In this document: piece by piece, positions 6,168-11,939 of the stretch
Layout of the letters: the number at the start of each line of letters is the position of its first letter
Numbering within the stretch: the stretch's first letter is position 1
From: Methanobacterium sp. PtaU1.Bin097
GTDB taxonomy: Archaea; Methanobacteriota; Methanobacteria; Methanobacteriales; Methanobacteriaceae
Length of the DNA stretch: 12,409 bases
Reading direction: 5' to 3'
Assembly: GCA_002067325.1 (NCBI GenBank)
Contig: MVQY01000089.1
Coordinates: forward strand, 1 to 12,409
Translations under genes and position numbers: made by a program
Notes under the pieces: generated by a model
The model's input: the letters and a program-made list of their open reading frames with translations, nothing else
Databases searched by the model: none
Told to the model about the DNA's origin: nothing

Positions 6168-6791
6168 ATGCGAAAATCAGTAACACTATTTTTACTCATA
6201 GTATCTTTAGGACTTATTTTAGCCAGTGCAGCTACTGCAGCATCAGAAGTAGATGTGGCGGTGGTTGATGAAAACGGTGAGGAAGTCACTGAGACCAGTC
6301 CTGGTGATGAAGTCAACGTCACCGCCAATGCAACCACCGACGAATATCTGTATGACCCTATAGTACTGGTCTCTGTGGAACCTGAATCTGGATTGCAGTT
6401 TAAAGAAGATGAAGCAGTGATGATCTACGATGGTGATACCTTTTCCAACGACCCTGAAGACCCATTCTTCTTCTGGAGTGAAGAATATGAATCTTGGGTA
6501 TGGTGGGTCGGCTGGCTATACGGTGATCAGTACCCGGAAGAGGTTGCTCAGCTATTCATCCCAGCTACAGTCTCAGCTACAGGTGAAATAACTGTAAATG
6601 CCCAATACTTTGAATGGGATCCAGAAATTGGCGAACCAATCCTGCTTTCATCAGACAGTTACACCTTCCTATCAGTTCAAGGAGCAAACGCTGAAACAGT
6701 TCCCATGCAGGACACTGGTATTCCACTAGGAGCAGCAGCAATTGGTATCTTGAGCATAGTCGGCGGGGCCATTTATGGTAAATTAAGATAG
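6168..6791 (+). CDS. Acidic secreted surface protein with DUF11-like domain and C-terminal anchor
   Basis: The 207-aa product starts MRKSVTLFLLIVSLGLILAS, a clear signal peptide with likely cleavage after AATAA. The exported part is very acidic (Asp/Glu-rich) with few lysines and with NVT/NAT sequons. Residues about 25-170 resemble the Ig-like DUF11 domain of methanogen surface proteins: PGDEVNVTANATT, a 'W-x-VG-x-L-x-G' segment (WWVGWLYGDQ), then ATVSATGEITVNA. The C-terminus has MQDTGIPL (180-187), a hydrophobic helix and the basic tail YGKLR, a tripartite layout like cell-surface sorting signals. Handling by a sortase or archaeosortase is inference. A GTG frame start at 6159 lies within the Shine-Dalgarno GGGAGGTGA (6154-6162), so the ATG five bases further on is chosen. 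A broken copy of its tail lies upstream. Confidence 0.82.
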   Translation: MRKSVTLFLLIVSLGLILASAATAASEVDVAVVDENGEEVTETSPGDEVNVTANATTDEYLYDPIVLVSVEPESGLQFKEDEAVMIYDGDTFSNDPEDPFFFWSEEYESWVWWVGWLYGDQYPEEVAQLFIPATVSATGEITVNAQYFEWDPEIGEPILLSSDSYTFLSVQGANAETVPMQDTGIPLGAAAIGILSIVGGAIYGKLR

Positions 6792-6811
6792 ATCTTACTT
6801 GATTTACCACA

Positions 6812-6823
6812 TTTTTTTATTTC
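6812..6823 (+). terminator. T-tract after the surface protein gene
   Basis: Seven T residues followed by ATTTC begin about 20 bases after the stop codon. No strong hairpin precedes them. Confidence 0.4.
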
Positions 6824-6859
6824 TAAATTGTTACATGTACAAAAGCCACACTTCCAACA

Positions 6860-6871
6860 AATTTTAAATAA
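6860..6871 (+). promoter_or_regulatory. TATA-type promoter of dapL
   Basis: AATTTTAAATAAT lies about 60 bases before the dapL start. Initiation near 6890-6895 would give a leader of about 35 bases containing AGAGGA. Confidence 0.45.
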
Positions 6872-6927
6872 TCTGGAAATCAACAGATCACTAGTCTATT
6901 TTAAAATTATAATTAGAGGAATCCAAT

Positions 6928-8166
6928 ATGTCATCCATCAATGAAAACTATCTGCTACTGGAGAGCAGTTATCTATTTGCAGAAATCGATACCCGTGTCG
7001 AAAAATACCAGAATGAAAATCCTGATGCCAATATCATCCGTATGGGTATTGGTGATGTGACAAAACCCTTACCACCAGCGATAATTGACAAATTCAAGAC
7101 AGGTGTGGATGAAATGGGTCAGGCCGAGACATTCAGAGGCTACGGACCATACCGGGGTTATGATTTTCTCATCGAAGAGATCATCAATCATGACTTCACA
7201 CCACGGGGGATCCAATTAGACAAGGAAGAAGTATTCGTAAGTGAAGGGGCTAAACCGGATACCGGGAACATCCAGGAGATATTCGGTGTAAACAACGTGG
7301 TAGCCATAACCGACCCGGTATACCCAGTATACGTGGAGAGTAATATAATGGCCGGTCGTGGAGGTCCTATGGGAGAAGATGGTAAATATGAGGGCTTGGT
7401 CTACTTACCCTGCACTGAAGAAAACGGGTTTGTACCGGAACTCCCAGAAAAACCCGTAGATCTAATCTACCTATGCTTCCCCAACAACCCCACTGGAACG
7501 GTACTTACCAAGGACGAGTTAACTAAATGGGTGAATTACGCCCGGGAAAGTAAGGCGGTGATTCTATTTGACGCTGCTTATGAAGCATATATACAGGAAG
7601 AGGATATCCCCCGCAGTATCTATGAAATTGAAGGTGCTAAAGAAGTGGCTATTGAATTTAGAAGCTTCTCCAAAAACGCTGGCTTTACCGGTATCAGGTG
7701 TGCATATACTGTGGTGCCCAAGGAACTGGTGGGTTATGATTCAGATGGTAACCCCCATTCTTTAAATGAATTATGGTACCGGAGATTAACCACCAAGTTC
7801 AACGGTGTCTCCTATCCAATACAGGTTGCAGCATCAGGAACCTACACCCCACAAGGACAAAGGGAGATTAAAGATCTGGTAGATTATTACATGAAAAATG
7901 CAGCTATCATCAGGGAAAGCTTAACTGAGATCGGTTTGAACGTTTACGGTGGAGTAAACTCACCTTATATATGGATTAAAACACCGGATGGTATCGATTC
8001 CTGGGACTTCTTCGACCTGCTCCTGGAAAAGGCGCACATCGTAGGCACACCCGGGGTTGGCTTCGGACCCAGTGGAGAAGGTTATCTGAGATTAACCGCC
8101 TTCAACACCCTGGAAAATACGAAGAAAGCCATGGAACGTATAACCAGGTTACAGGAAGAAATTTAG
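6928..8166 (+). CDS. dapL: LL-diaminopimelate aminotransferase
   Basis: This PLP enzyme converts tetrahydrodipicolinate plus glutamate directly to LL-diaminopimelate and 2-oxoglutarate, the aminotransferase shortcut of the lysine/DAP pathway known from Methanobacteriales, plants and chlamydiae. The product supplies lysine for protein and, in this order, for pseudomurein. At 412 aa it has the family length. Visible are IGDVTKPLPP, the substrate-loop segment FRGYGPYRGYDFL, FPNNPTGT (184-191), Asp215 and Tyr218 in LFDAAYEAY, the PLP lysine Lys249 in SFSKNAGFTG, and the carboxylate-binding arginine in GYLRLTAFN (Arg388). The ATG at 6928 has AGAGGA seven bases upstream. The gene has its own promoter and a T-rich end, so it appears monocistronic. 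Four short repeats cover its stop codon and 3' region. Confidence 0.95.
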   Translation: MSSINENYLLLESSYLFAEIDTRVEKYQNENPDANIIRMGIGDVTKPLPPAIIDKFKTGVDEMGQAETFRGYGPYRGYDFLIEEIINHDFTPRGIQLDKEEVFVSEGAKPDTGNIQEIFGVNNVVAITDPVYPVYVESNIMAGRGGPMGEDGKYEGLVYLPCTEENGFVPELPEKPVDLIYLCFPNNPTGTVLTKDELTKWVNYARESKAVILFDAAYEAYIQEEDIPRSIYEIEGAKEVAIEFRSFSKNAGFTGIRCAYTVVPKELVGYDSDGNPHSLNELWYRRLTTKFNGVSYPIQVAASGTYTPQGQREIKDLVDYYMKNAAIIRESLTEIGLNVYGGVNSPYIWIKTPDGIDSWDFFDLLLEKAHIVGTPGVGFGPSGEGYLRLTAFNTLENTKKAMERITRLQEEI

Positions 8167-8241
8167 GTTAAGTTCTTCCTCTAGGTTCAAGTTCTTCCCC
8201 CTAGTTTAAGTTCTACCCTCCAGGTTTAACTTCTTCCCCAC
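8164..8241 (+). repeat. Four imperfect 18-20-base tandem repeats across the dapL stop codon
   Basis: Units at 8164-8181, 8182-8201, 8202-8221 and 8222-8241 follow the pattern TAGGTTYAAGTTCTTCCCCC. The first unit includes the TAG stop codon of dapL. Most differences are single substitutions and the first unit is two bases shorter. A T-tract follows. Confidence 0.8.
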
Positions 8242-8246
8242 TTACT

Positions 8247-8263
8247 GTTTTTTTAAATTTTTT
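8247..8263 (+). terminator. T-tract terminator of dapL
   Basis: Seven T (8248-8254) and six T (8258-8263) follow the pyrimidine-rich repeats. This also overlaps the TATATG that may form the next promoter. Confidence 0.5.
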
Positions 8264-8342
8264 ATATGAATGATGTTTGTTACCATGTTACCATAAACAT
8301 TATTTATCAGGAATGACAATGATTGATTGTGGGGGAGTTGAA

Positions 8343-8582
8343 GTGGAATGTCACTATTGTAATGAGGAAGTTCCAGATGATGTTCAGGTATGCATGAACT
8401 GTGGAAGTGACATCATCTACAAAAAGAAATCCTGGCATTCATTACACAAACTTCTCTGGGATAATAAAATCAATCAGGATATATTAGAGACCTTAAATGA
8501 ATTAAGTCACCAGGAAAAATACTTTAAAGAAAAGCATTTTGTGGATGTGGCCCGTAATTTAAATAGAACCAGGGGGAGATAA
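8343..8582 (+). CDS. Small zinc-ribbon protein
   Basis: With the GTG start at 8343 the product is 79 aa. It begins (M)ECHYCNEEVPDDVQVCMNCG, a classic CxxC...CxxC zinc ribbon with 'PDD..' between the pairs. The C-terminal two thirds are charged and helical (KKSWHSLHKLLWDNK; LNELSHQEKYFKEKHF) and contain no second metal site. GTG is preferred because GGGGGAG (8331-8337) lies about six bases upstream and the family normally starts just before the first Cys. ATG at 8319, with AGGA six bases upstream, would add eight residues and is the main alternative. A longer TTG frame from 8277 is unlikely. The function is unknown. Such proteins often mediate protein or nucleic-acid contacts. The stop codon lies within a terminator stem. 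Confidence 0.75.
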   Translation: MECHYCNEEVPDDVQVCMNCGSDIIYKKKSWHSLHKLLWDNKINQDILETLNELSHQEKYFKEKHFVDVARNLNRTRGR

Positions 8583-8621
8583 TCCACTACTTTTAAGATG
8601 TTGGATCTCCCCTTTATTTTT
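8573..8621 (+). terminator. Terminator hairpin overlapping the zinc-ribbon stop codon
   Basis: GGGGAGAT (8573-8580) pairs perfectly with ATCTCCCC (8605-8612), with a short optional inner TCC/GGA pairing. TTTATTTTT follows. The left arm covers the last codons and the first base of the stop. It separates two convergent genes. Confidence 0.65.
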
Positions 8622-8652
8622 AAAATATATTGATTAAAATAATTAGAAATAA

Positions 8653-9150
8653 TTATTTCCCTGGTGATGGGTGGGGGTTTCCCACGGTTATGGCGCTGTC
8701 GGTTGTGTTCTGCAGGGCTATGCTGAAGCCTGGTTCGGCACCGATCACTATGGTCTCCTTACCATTTTCCTTGGTCTTGTTTAAAAGTGGTAGGAAGTCT
8801 GCGTTACGGGTCATCAGGGCCAGTACATCTATGTTAGGGTTGTAGATGAGTTCCATTGCCTCCATGGCTAGGTGTACGTCGGTATCACCGGCTACCACGA
8901 TAGGGGTGAACCCTTGATTTACAATGGCTTCTATCAATTTGTCCGAGGCGTACTGGTTTAATAGGACCTTTCCCACCCTCATCTTTCCGTATTCAGACAT
9001 CAGATCCCGGATGGATTCCAGGTCAAGATTGAATTCCTTACGGAGCATGTTGGGACCGTCCACCAGCAGTCCTATATTTTTCTGGGCGGATACTTTCTTT
9101 TTAAGTGGAAGATAATCTCTTATAGAGCTAGGTTTATTAGAATTACCCAT
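8653..9150 (-). CDS. NYN/PIN-like domain protein (TIGR00288-type putative nuclease)
   Basis: The 165-aa product matches the NYN (LabA/DUF88-like) branch of the PIN-like nuclease fold, in the form conserved in archaea as TIGR00288. Markers are LLVDGPNMLR (Asp31), VVAGDTDVHLAMEAM (Asp89, Asp91) and MTRNADFLPLLNK (Asp118), followed by GKETIVIGAEPGFS, the usual last strand. These acidic residues would bind a metal ion for RNA cleavage. In many NYN proteins the last motif reads SGDxDF. Here the first acid of that motif is Asn116, so activity may differ. The ATG at 9150 has AAGGAGA seven bases upstream. The gene stands alone and its upstream region carries two pairs of direct repeats. The C-terminus (NPHPSPGK) is proline-rich and short. 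Confidence 0.82.
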   Translation of the reverse strand: MGNSNKPSSIRDYLPLKKKVSAQKNIGLLVDGPNMLRKEFNLDLESIRDLMSEYGKMRVGKVLLNQYASDKLIEAIVNQGFTPIVVAGDTDVHLAMEAMELIYNPNIDVLALMTRNADFLPLLNKTKENGKETIVIGAEPGFSIALQNTTDSAITVGNPHPSPGK

Positions 9151-9193
9151 TTAATTTCTCCTTCTTTATTTTCTCATGTATTTCTCTTTTTTA

Positions 9194-9227
9194 TCTTATG
9201 CAACATTTTTTTTAATCTCTTATGCAA
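9194..9227 (-). repeat. Direct repeat pair upstream of the NYN gene
   Basis: TCTTATGCAA occurs at 9194-9203 and 9218-9227, 24 bases apart, each preceded by a T-rich run. It lies 44-77 bases upstream of the NYN start, in the promoter zone of that minus-strand gene. A regulator or TATA-flanking role is inference. Confidence 0.65.
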
Positions 9228-9239
9228 ACTTTGAAATTT

Positions 9240-9279
9240 AAGTAACTTTATGTTGAATTTTATTAAAGTAACTTTATGT
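9240..9279 (-). repeat. Second direct repeat pair upstream of the NYN gene
   Basis: AAGTAACTTTATGT occurs identically at 9240-9253 and 9266-9279, 26 bases apart. A 14-base exact match so close by is unlikely by chance even in AT-rich DNA. It could be tandem binding sites for one regulator. Confidence 0.7.
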
Positions 9280-9315
9280 ATGATTATTTCTATTAAAACT
9301 TTGCCTAAAATAGAT

Positions 9316-9337
9316 ATGCCCAAATTATGCCCAAATT
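9316..9337. repeat. 11-base perfect tandem duplication
   Basis: ATGCCCAAATT is repeated head to tail without a gap, followed by AACCCAACCACCC. Likely a slippage product or a regulator site. Confidence 0.6.
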
Positions 9338-9399
9338 AACCCAACCACCCAAAAACTGGTTAATTCTACAAGTTGGGATTTTAGGTGGGGTTGCATCTT

Positions 9400-9433
9400 A
9401 ATCTTGTGGAGTATACAATCTTGTGGAGTATAC
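9400..9433. repeat. 17-base perfect tandem duplication
   Basis: AATCTTGTGGAGTATAC is repeated head to tail with no gap and no mismatch, so it is probably recent. It lies about 85 bases before the stem-loop of the retroelement-like scar. A target-site duplication brought together by excision is one possibility. Confidence 0.8.
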
Positions 9434-9517
9434 ACTCTAACAATGAGAAGTTGATCAAAAAAAGGATGATATAAACCAGTGGGAATAAACTCTCAAGATG
9501 CAGCCAAAGAGCCGGTG

Positions 9518-9561
9518 AGTGGACCGGGAGGTGGTGAAACTCCTAGAAGTGTTGGTCCACT
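9518..9561 (+). other. Stable stem-loop, possible relic of a structured RNA
   Basis: AGTGGACC (9518-9525) and GGTCCACT (9554-9561) form a perfect eight-pair, GC-rich stem. Inside it GGAG (9527-9530) and CTCC (9540-9543) form a smaller hairpin around GTGGTGAAA, leaving a single-stranded TAGAAGTGTT. This is richer in G+C than its surroundings. It directly precedes the reverse-transcriptase-like trace, so it may be a piece of group II intron RNA. I cannot assign it to a particular intron domain. Confidence 0.45.
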
Positions 9562-9587
9562 GGGATATACAAAAACGAGTTTGATTA

Positions 9588-9728
9588 TGGCCGGCCAATT
9601 GGATGAACCACTTTGTGAGAGTTAATACATTACGTAAACAGATATTTAACACCCATAGACGGGATTGTTAACCTTACGTAGATAAACTGGTTTATAATTC
9701 AACAGATTCTAACCATCAATTCCCATAG
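9588..9728 (+). pseudogene. Remnant of group II intron maturase/reverse transcriptase N-terminal domain
   Basis: The plus-strand frame from 9588 reads WPANWMNHFVRVNTLRKQIF, then NTHRRDC, a TAA (9669-9671), then PYVDKLVYNSTDSN. This follows the N-terminal domain of bacterial group II intron reverse transcriptases (RT_N): 'W...NW......V..L(Q)KRI', then 'HRGD', then 'V..L......S'. The interval of six residues between the second Trp and Val, the LxKxI spacing and the HR-x-D element all agree. No start codon precedes it in frame, one stop interrupts it, and the catalytic reverse-transcriptase motifs are absent, so only a short 5' fragment remains. The identification rests on pattern matching from memory, not on a search. 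Confidence 0.45.
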
Positions 9729-9750
9729 GGAACTAGAAAAGCTTTCGAGA

Positions 9751-10197
9751 TTATTTTATCTCTACTTGGAAGCTTTCTTCTTTTTCCTCTTTAGGGACTT
9801 CCACGGTTAAAACGTCCTGGTCAAAGCGGGCTTCTGCTTGTTCTGGTATCACTTTTCTGGGGAACCTTACTGTTCTCCTTAAATAACCACTTTTCTGGTC
9901 GTTTATGGTTATGTGACTTCCCCTCTCGACTTTGCTGGTGATGTCGAATTTTGCTTTGACTTTCATCCTTTTATCGGTTACGTTTAGTTCGATGTCCTCT
10001 TTCTTGATGCCGGGCAGATCCACGTGCACTATTACGCTGTCGTCTGTTTCTATTATGTCCTTACCTGGGACAAATGTGTAGTCAACTATGGATTTTTCAA
10101 TGTCGTATCTGATGTTGTCGATGGTCTGGGCCGTGTCTTCCAGCATCTTCTCGACTAAACCTTTCCTATCTAAAATAGTCCTGTTTCTTCTTCTCAT
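9751..10197 (-). CDS. Hsp20/alpha-crystallin family small heat-shock protein
   Basis: This ATP-independent chaperone forms oligomers that hold unfolding proteins. The 148-aa product has a 42-residue basic/helical N-terminal arm (MRRRNRTILDRKGLVEKMLE). The alpha-crystallin domain (about 43-140) follows, with the family signatures VIVHVDLPGIKKEDIELNVT, YLRRTVRFPRKV and DVLTVEVPK. The short tail ends SFQVEIK, where VEI may serve as the I/V-x-I/V contact motif. The ATG at 10197 has GAGGCGAT five bases upstream. A TATA box lies about 50 bases upstream, with a small inverted repeat next to it that could bind a heat-shock regulator. The gene appears monocistronic. Confidence 0.93.
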   Translation of the reverse strand: MRRRNRTILDRKGLVEKMLEDTAQTIDNIRYDIEKSIVDYTFVPGKDIIETDDSVIVHVDLPGIKKEDIELNVTDKRMKVKAKFDITSKVERGSHITINDQKSGYLRRTVRFPRKVIPEQAEARFDQDVLTVEVPKEEKEESFQVEIK

Positions 10198-10232
10198 TTT
10201 TTATCGCCTCATATCTTGAGTCATTCAATATG

Positions 10233-10256
10233 TTACCTAAGGAGTAATATATAGTT
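10233..10256 (-). promoter_or_regulatory. hsp20 promoter with candidate operator
   Basis: On the minus strand ACTATATATTAC forms a TATA box (about 10244-10254). The inverted repeat TTAC-N7-GTAA (10233-10247) overlaps its downstream edge, between the box and the expected start of transcription near 10220. That is where an archaeal repressor would block polymerase recruitment. The operator is inference. Confidence 0.4.
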
Positions 10257-10342
10257 ATCGTTATCTCACAGGGGGTTTACAAAAAGAGAGTTTAAAGGAT
10301 TTCTAGGAAGTACGACTGTTAAAAATATTAAAAAATTAGTTT

Positions 10343-10375
10343 ATTAGATAAAAAGAGTTAATTAGATAAAAAGAA
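10343..10375 (-). repeat. Direct repeat of T-rich elements downstream of the membrane protein gene
   Basis: ATTAGATAAAAAGA occurs at 10343-10356 and 10361-10374, 18 bases apart. Read on the minus strand each gives a CTTTTTATCTAAT segment downstream of the hairpin terminator, so they may act as back-up U-tracts. Confidence 0.6.
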
Positions 10376-10385
10376 CTAATTAAAT

Positions 10386-10409
10386 CTAAAAAATGATGTT
10401 TTTCATCAT
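10386..10409 (-). terminator. Hairpin terminator of the four-helix membrane protein gene
   Basis: On the minus strand ATGATG, loop AAAAA, CATCAT, then a six-T run. The stem begins at the last base of the stop codon (10409) and the T-run is 10388-10393 in plus coordinates. A compact intrinsic-type terminator. Confidence 0.65.
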
Positions 10410-10858
10410 CAATCCCTGTAGATCAATCCCAAAACGAATCTAACTATATGGATTATCAGGGAGATGACAGATACTACTATCATCAGTGCGATGAGGATCT
10501 TCAAAGCGAAAGCCAGGCCTTCACCCACCAGGAATGGAAATACCATAAAAAAGGTGTAGGCAGTTATTATAAACAGCACATCGACTACGGCTTGTAGGAG
10601 GTTCCTTAACCAGTTAGGGTGATAGAATATGAATATCAGGTTTACTATGATAGCTGCCAGGAGGAAATAGTTCACAATCCATAACACATCGGCGAAAGTA
10701 GGGGCTATGAAGCTGATATGCCAGTTCAAGAGATTGTTGGCTATATAGTAGAGTATGATGTTGACGATCACCGCCGCGATGAACTCCGCTCGGTGGTGTT
10801 CTTTACCCTTTTCTAGAAATTTATCCATCTTAGATAACTCTTTACTGTCGTTAGTCAT
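10409..10858 (-). CDS. Four-helix integral membrane protein of unknown function
   Basis: The 149-aa product has a charged N-terminus (MTNDSKELSKMDKFLEKGKE) and four hydrophobic segments at about 24-44, 57-80, 86-110 and 117-141. It ends with a short basic tail (GLIYRD). Histidines and tryptophans cluster at the ends of the helices (NNLLNWHIS, YHPNWLRN), the second of which looks like a cytoplasmic loop. No transporter or enzyme motif is recognised. The ATG at 10858 has GGGAGAT five bases upstream. It follows the response regulator gene by 48 bases on the same strand. An AT-rich TTTGTAAAATATG in that gap could be a separate promoter. Co-expression with the regulator is therefore possible but not proven. 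Confidence 0.75.
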   Translation of the reverse strand: MTNDSKELSKMDKFLEKGKEHHRAEFIAAVIVNIILYYIANNLLNWHISFIAPTFADVLWIVNYFLLAAIIVNLIFIFYHPNWLRNLLQAVVDVLFIITAYTFFMVFPFLVGEGLAFALKILIALMIVVSVISLIIHIVRFVLGLIYRD

Positions 10859-10906
10859 TTAAAATCTCCCTAAAATATAAAATTAGTTTTTTCATATTTT
10901 ACAAAA

Positions 10907-11776
10907 TCAGTCATGATTCAGGGCTATCTTGTATCTGCATAGTGGCTTGTTGATGCTGGCATCGGAAAGTGATTCTATATCCCCATCAATACCGGTCCAA
11001 CTTAAGGTCTGTTTCAGGATAGCCTGGCATATCAGGCAGCAGAATATGTTTTCATAGTTTCTCTCACACCAGGTGCAGTCCCGGAAGGTGACTATCCATT
11101 CATCCCTTTGATCGAATACATCCACTTCAAAGCCCAGGTTCTGGAAGAAGGTGATGATCCAGTTGAGGTAGACCTGCAGTTTACCTGTTTCTGGGAGTTT
11201 ATCAAATACTCCCTTATCGTATCTCCCGGTTTCCTTGAGGAATCGGGGTTTCATGAATTTTTCGAATTTCTTGTGGAATATCCCCAGGAAGGCCCCTCTC
11301 TTATCAATGGATAGGTTGGATGATAACTGGGGAATCATGCTCTGGAGGAAAACCTGCACATCACTTAAACTTTCGGATTTAGTGTTTTTGAGTTCCTTCT
11401 TGTTATTTTTATAGTTGTGAATGGCGATTTCGATGTTGCTCATCAATTCTCCTTCAGAGATAGGTTTAACCAGGAACCCTGCGCCTTTGGTATTTTTAAG
11501 CCGGTTTGGTTCCACTGATTCGAGAGCGGTGATGTAAAGAACCGGGATATCCATGAATTCCTTGATCTTACGGGCGGCGTCTATTCCATCTATTTCTCCC
11601 TTCAGGATGATATCCATCAAAATTAGATCGGGTTTTAAGGTTAGAGCTTCTTTTATAGCGTCTTCACCACTGTATACCACGGATAAAACTTCGTAATCTG
11701 CTGATTCTATTACGTTTCGAATTTCTAAGGCAGTAATGGCCTCATCTTCTACGATCATTACCCCTGCTTTTGCCAT
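10907..11776 (-). CDS. Response regulator: receiver domain plus cysteine-rich methanogen output domain
   Basis: Residues 1-120 are a CheY-like receiver with all phosphorylation residues: acidic pocket VEDE (Glu10-Asp11-Glu12), phospho-acceptor Asp55 in LILMDI, Thr83 in YITA and Lys104 in FLVKPIS. Residues 145-289 form an output domain unlike DNA-binding domains. It has LGIFHKKFEKFM, then a Trp/Cys-rich part (FRDCTWCERN; IFCCLICQAI) with Cys234, 237, 246, 247, 250 and 280. This resembles the output domain named MetOD1 in methanogen regulators. The cysteine cluster could bind metal or sense redox state. The ATG at 11776 has GGGGAGAG a few bases upstream, and a TATA box lies near 11840. No histidine kinase is in the window, so the partner must be encoded elsewhere. 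Confidence 0.85.
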   Translation of the reverse strand: MAKAGVMIVEDEAITALEIRNVIESADYEVLSVVYSGEDAIKEALTLKPDLILMDIILKGEIDGIDAARKIKEFMDIPVLYITALESVEPNRLKNTKGAGFLVKPISEGELMSNIEIAIHNYKNNKKELKNTKSESLSDVQVFLQSMIPQLSSNLSIDKRGAFLGIFHKKFEKFMKPRFLKETGRYDKGVFDKLPETGKLQVYLNWIITFFQNLGFEVDVFDQRDEWIVTFRDCTWCERNYENIFCCLICQAILKQTLSWTGIDGDIESLSDASINKPLCRYKIALNHD

Positions 11777-11829
11777 TTAGTACTCTCCCCTCTACAAAAC
11801 TAATAGTAATTCCTAACACAACCTATGAT

Positions 11830-11850
11830 TTATTTTATATATAAATATTA
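11830..11850 (-). promoter_or_regulatory. Promoter of the response regulator gene
   Basis: On the minus strand TTTATATATAAAATAAATC is a strong TATA element. Initiation about 25 bases downstream, near 11815, would leave a leader of about 40 bases containing GGGGAGAG. Confidence 0.5.
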
Positions 11851-11939
11851 AGAATTGGATTTTAGTTAACTCATAGGCAACAGATTTTGATATAAAATTT
11901 AGAAAAAACTTATTAATAGGTTCGTATAAATAAAATTAC

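Larger units (their letters stand above)
9151..9750. other. 600-base repeat-rich gap with a probable retroelement scar
   Basis: No intact gene is seen. From left to right the gap holds two pairs of direct repeats (9194-9227, 9240-9279), an 11-base tandem repeat (9316-9337), complementary segments arranged as in a pseudoknot (CCCAAC 9340-9345 with GTTGGG 9372-9377; CCACC and AAAA at 9345-9354 with TTTT and GGTGG at 9379-9388), a perfect 17-base tandem repeat (9400-9433), a stem-loop (9518-9561) and a broken reverse-transcriptase-like coding trace (9588-9728). The local composition from 9460 to 9610 is clearly richer in G+C than the flanks, consistent with foreign origin. Confidence 0.6.

Noticed and set aside
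9526..9562. Possible cobalamin riboswitch core (GGTGAAA...TCC...CCACTG)
   Set aside because: Only scattered similarity. The stem arrangement does not match, no B12-box sequence is seen downstream, and no cobalamin gene follows.
9488..9623. Eight-base complement AACTCTCA / TGAGAGTT as an outer stem of the structured RNA
   Set aside because: The right arm lies within the reverse-transcriptase-like coding trace, and one such match is expected by chance in about 250 bases.
9455..9652. Minus-strand frame of 65 codons in the repeat-rich gap
   Set aside because: It is the antisense of the reverse-transcriptase-like trace and shows no family pattern or ribosome-binding site.
9720..9732. Five-pair hairpin TTCCC-ATA-GGGAA after hsp20
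   Set aside because: Too short and not followed by a T-run on either strand, so it is not called a terminator.
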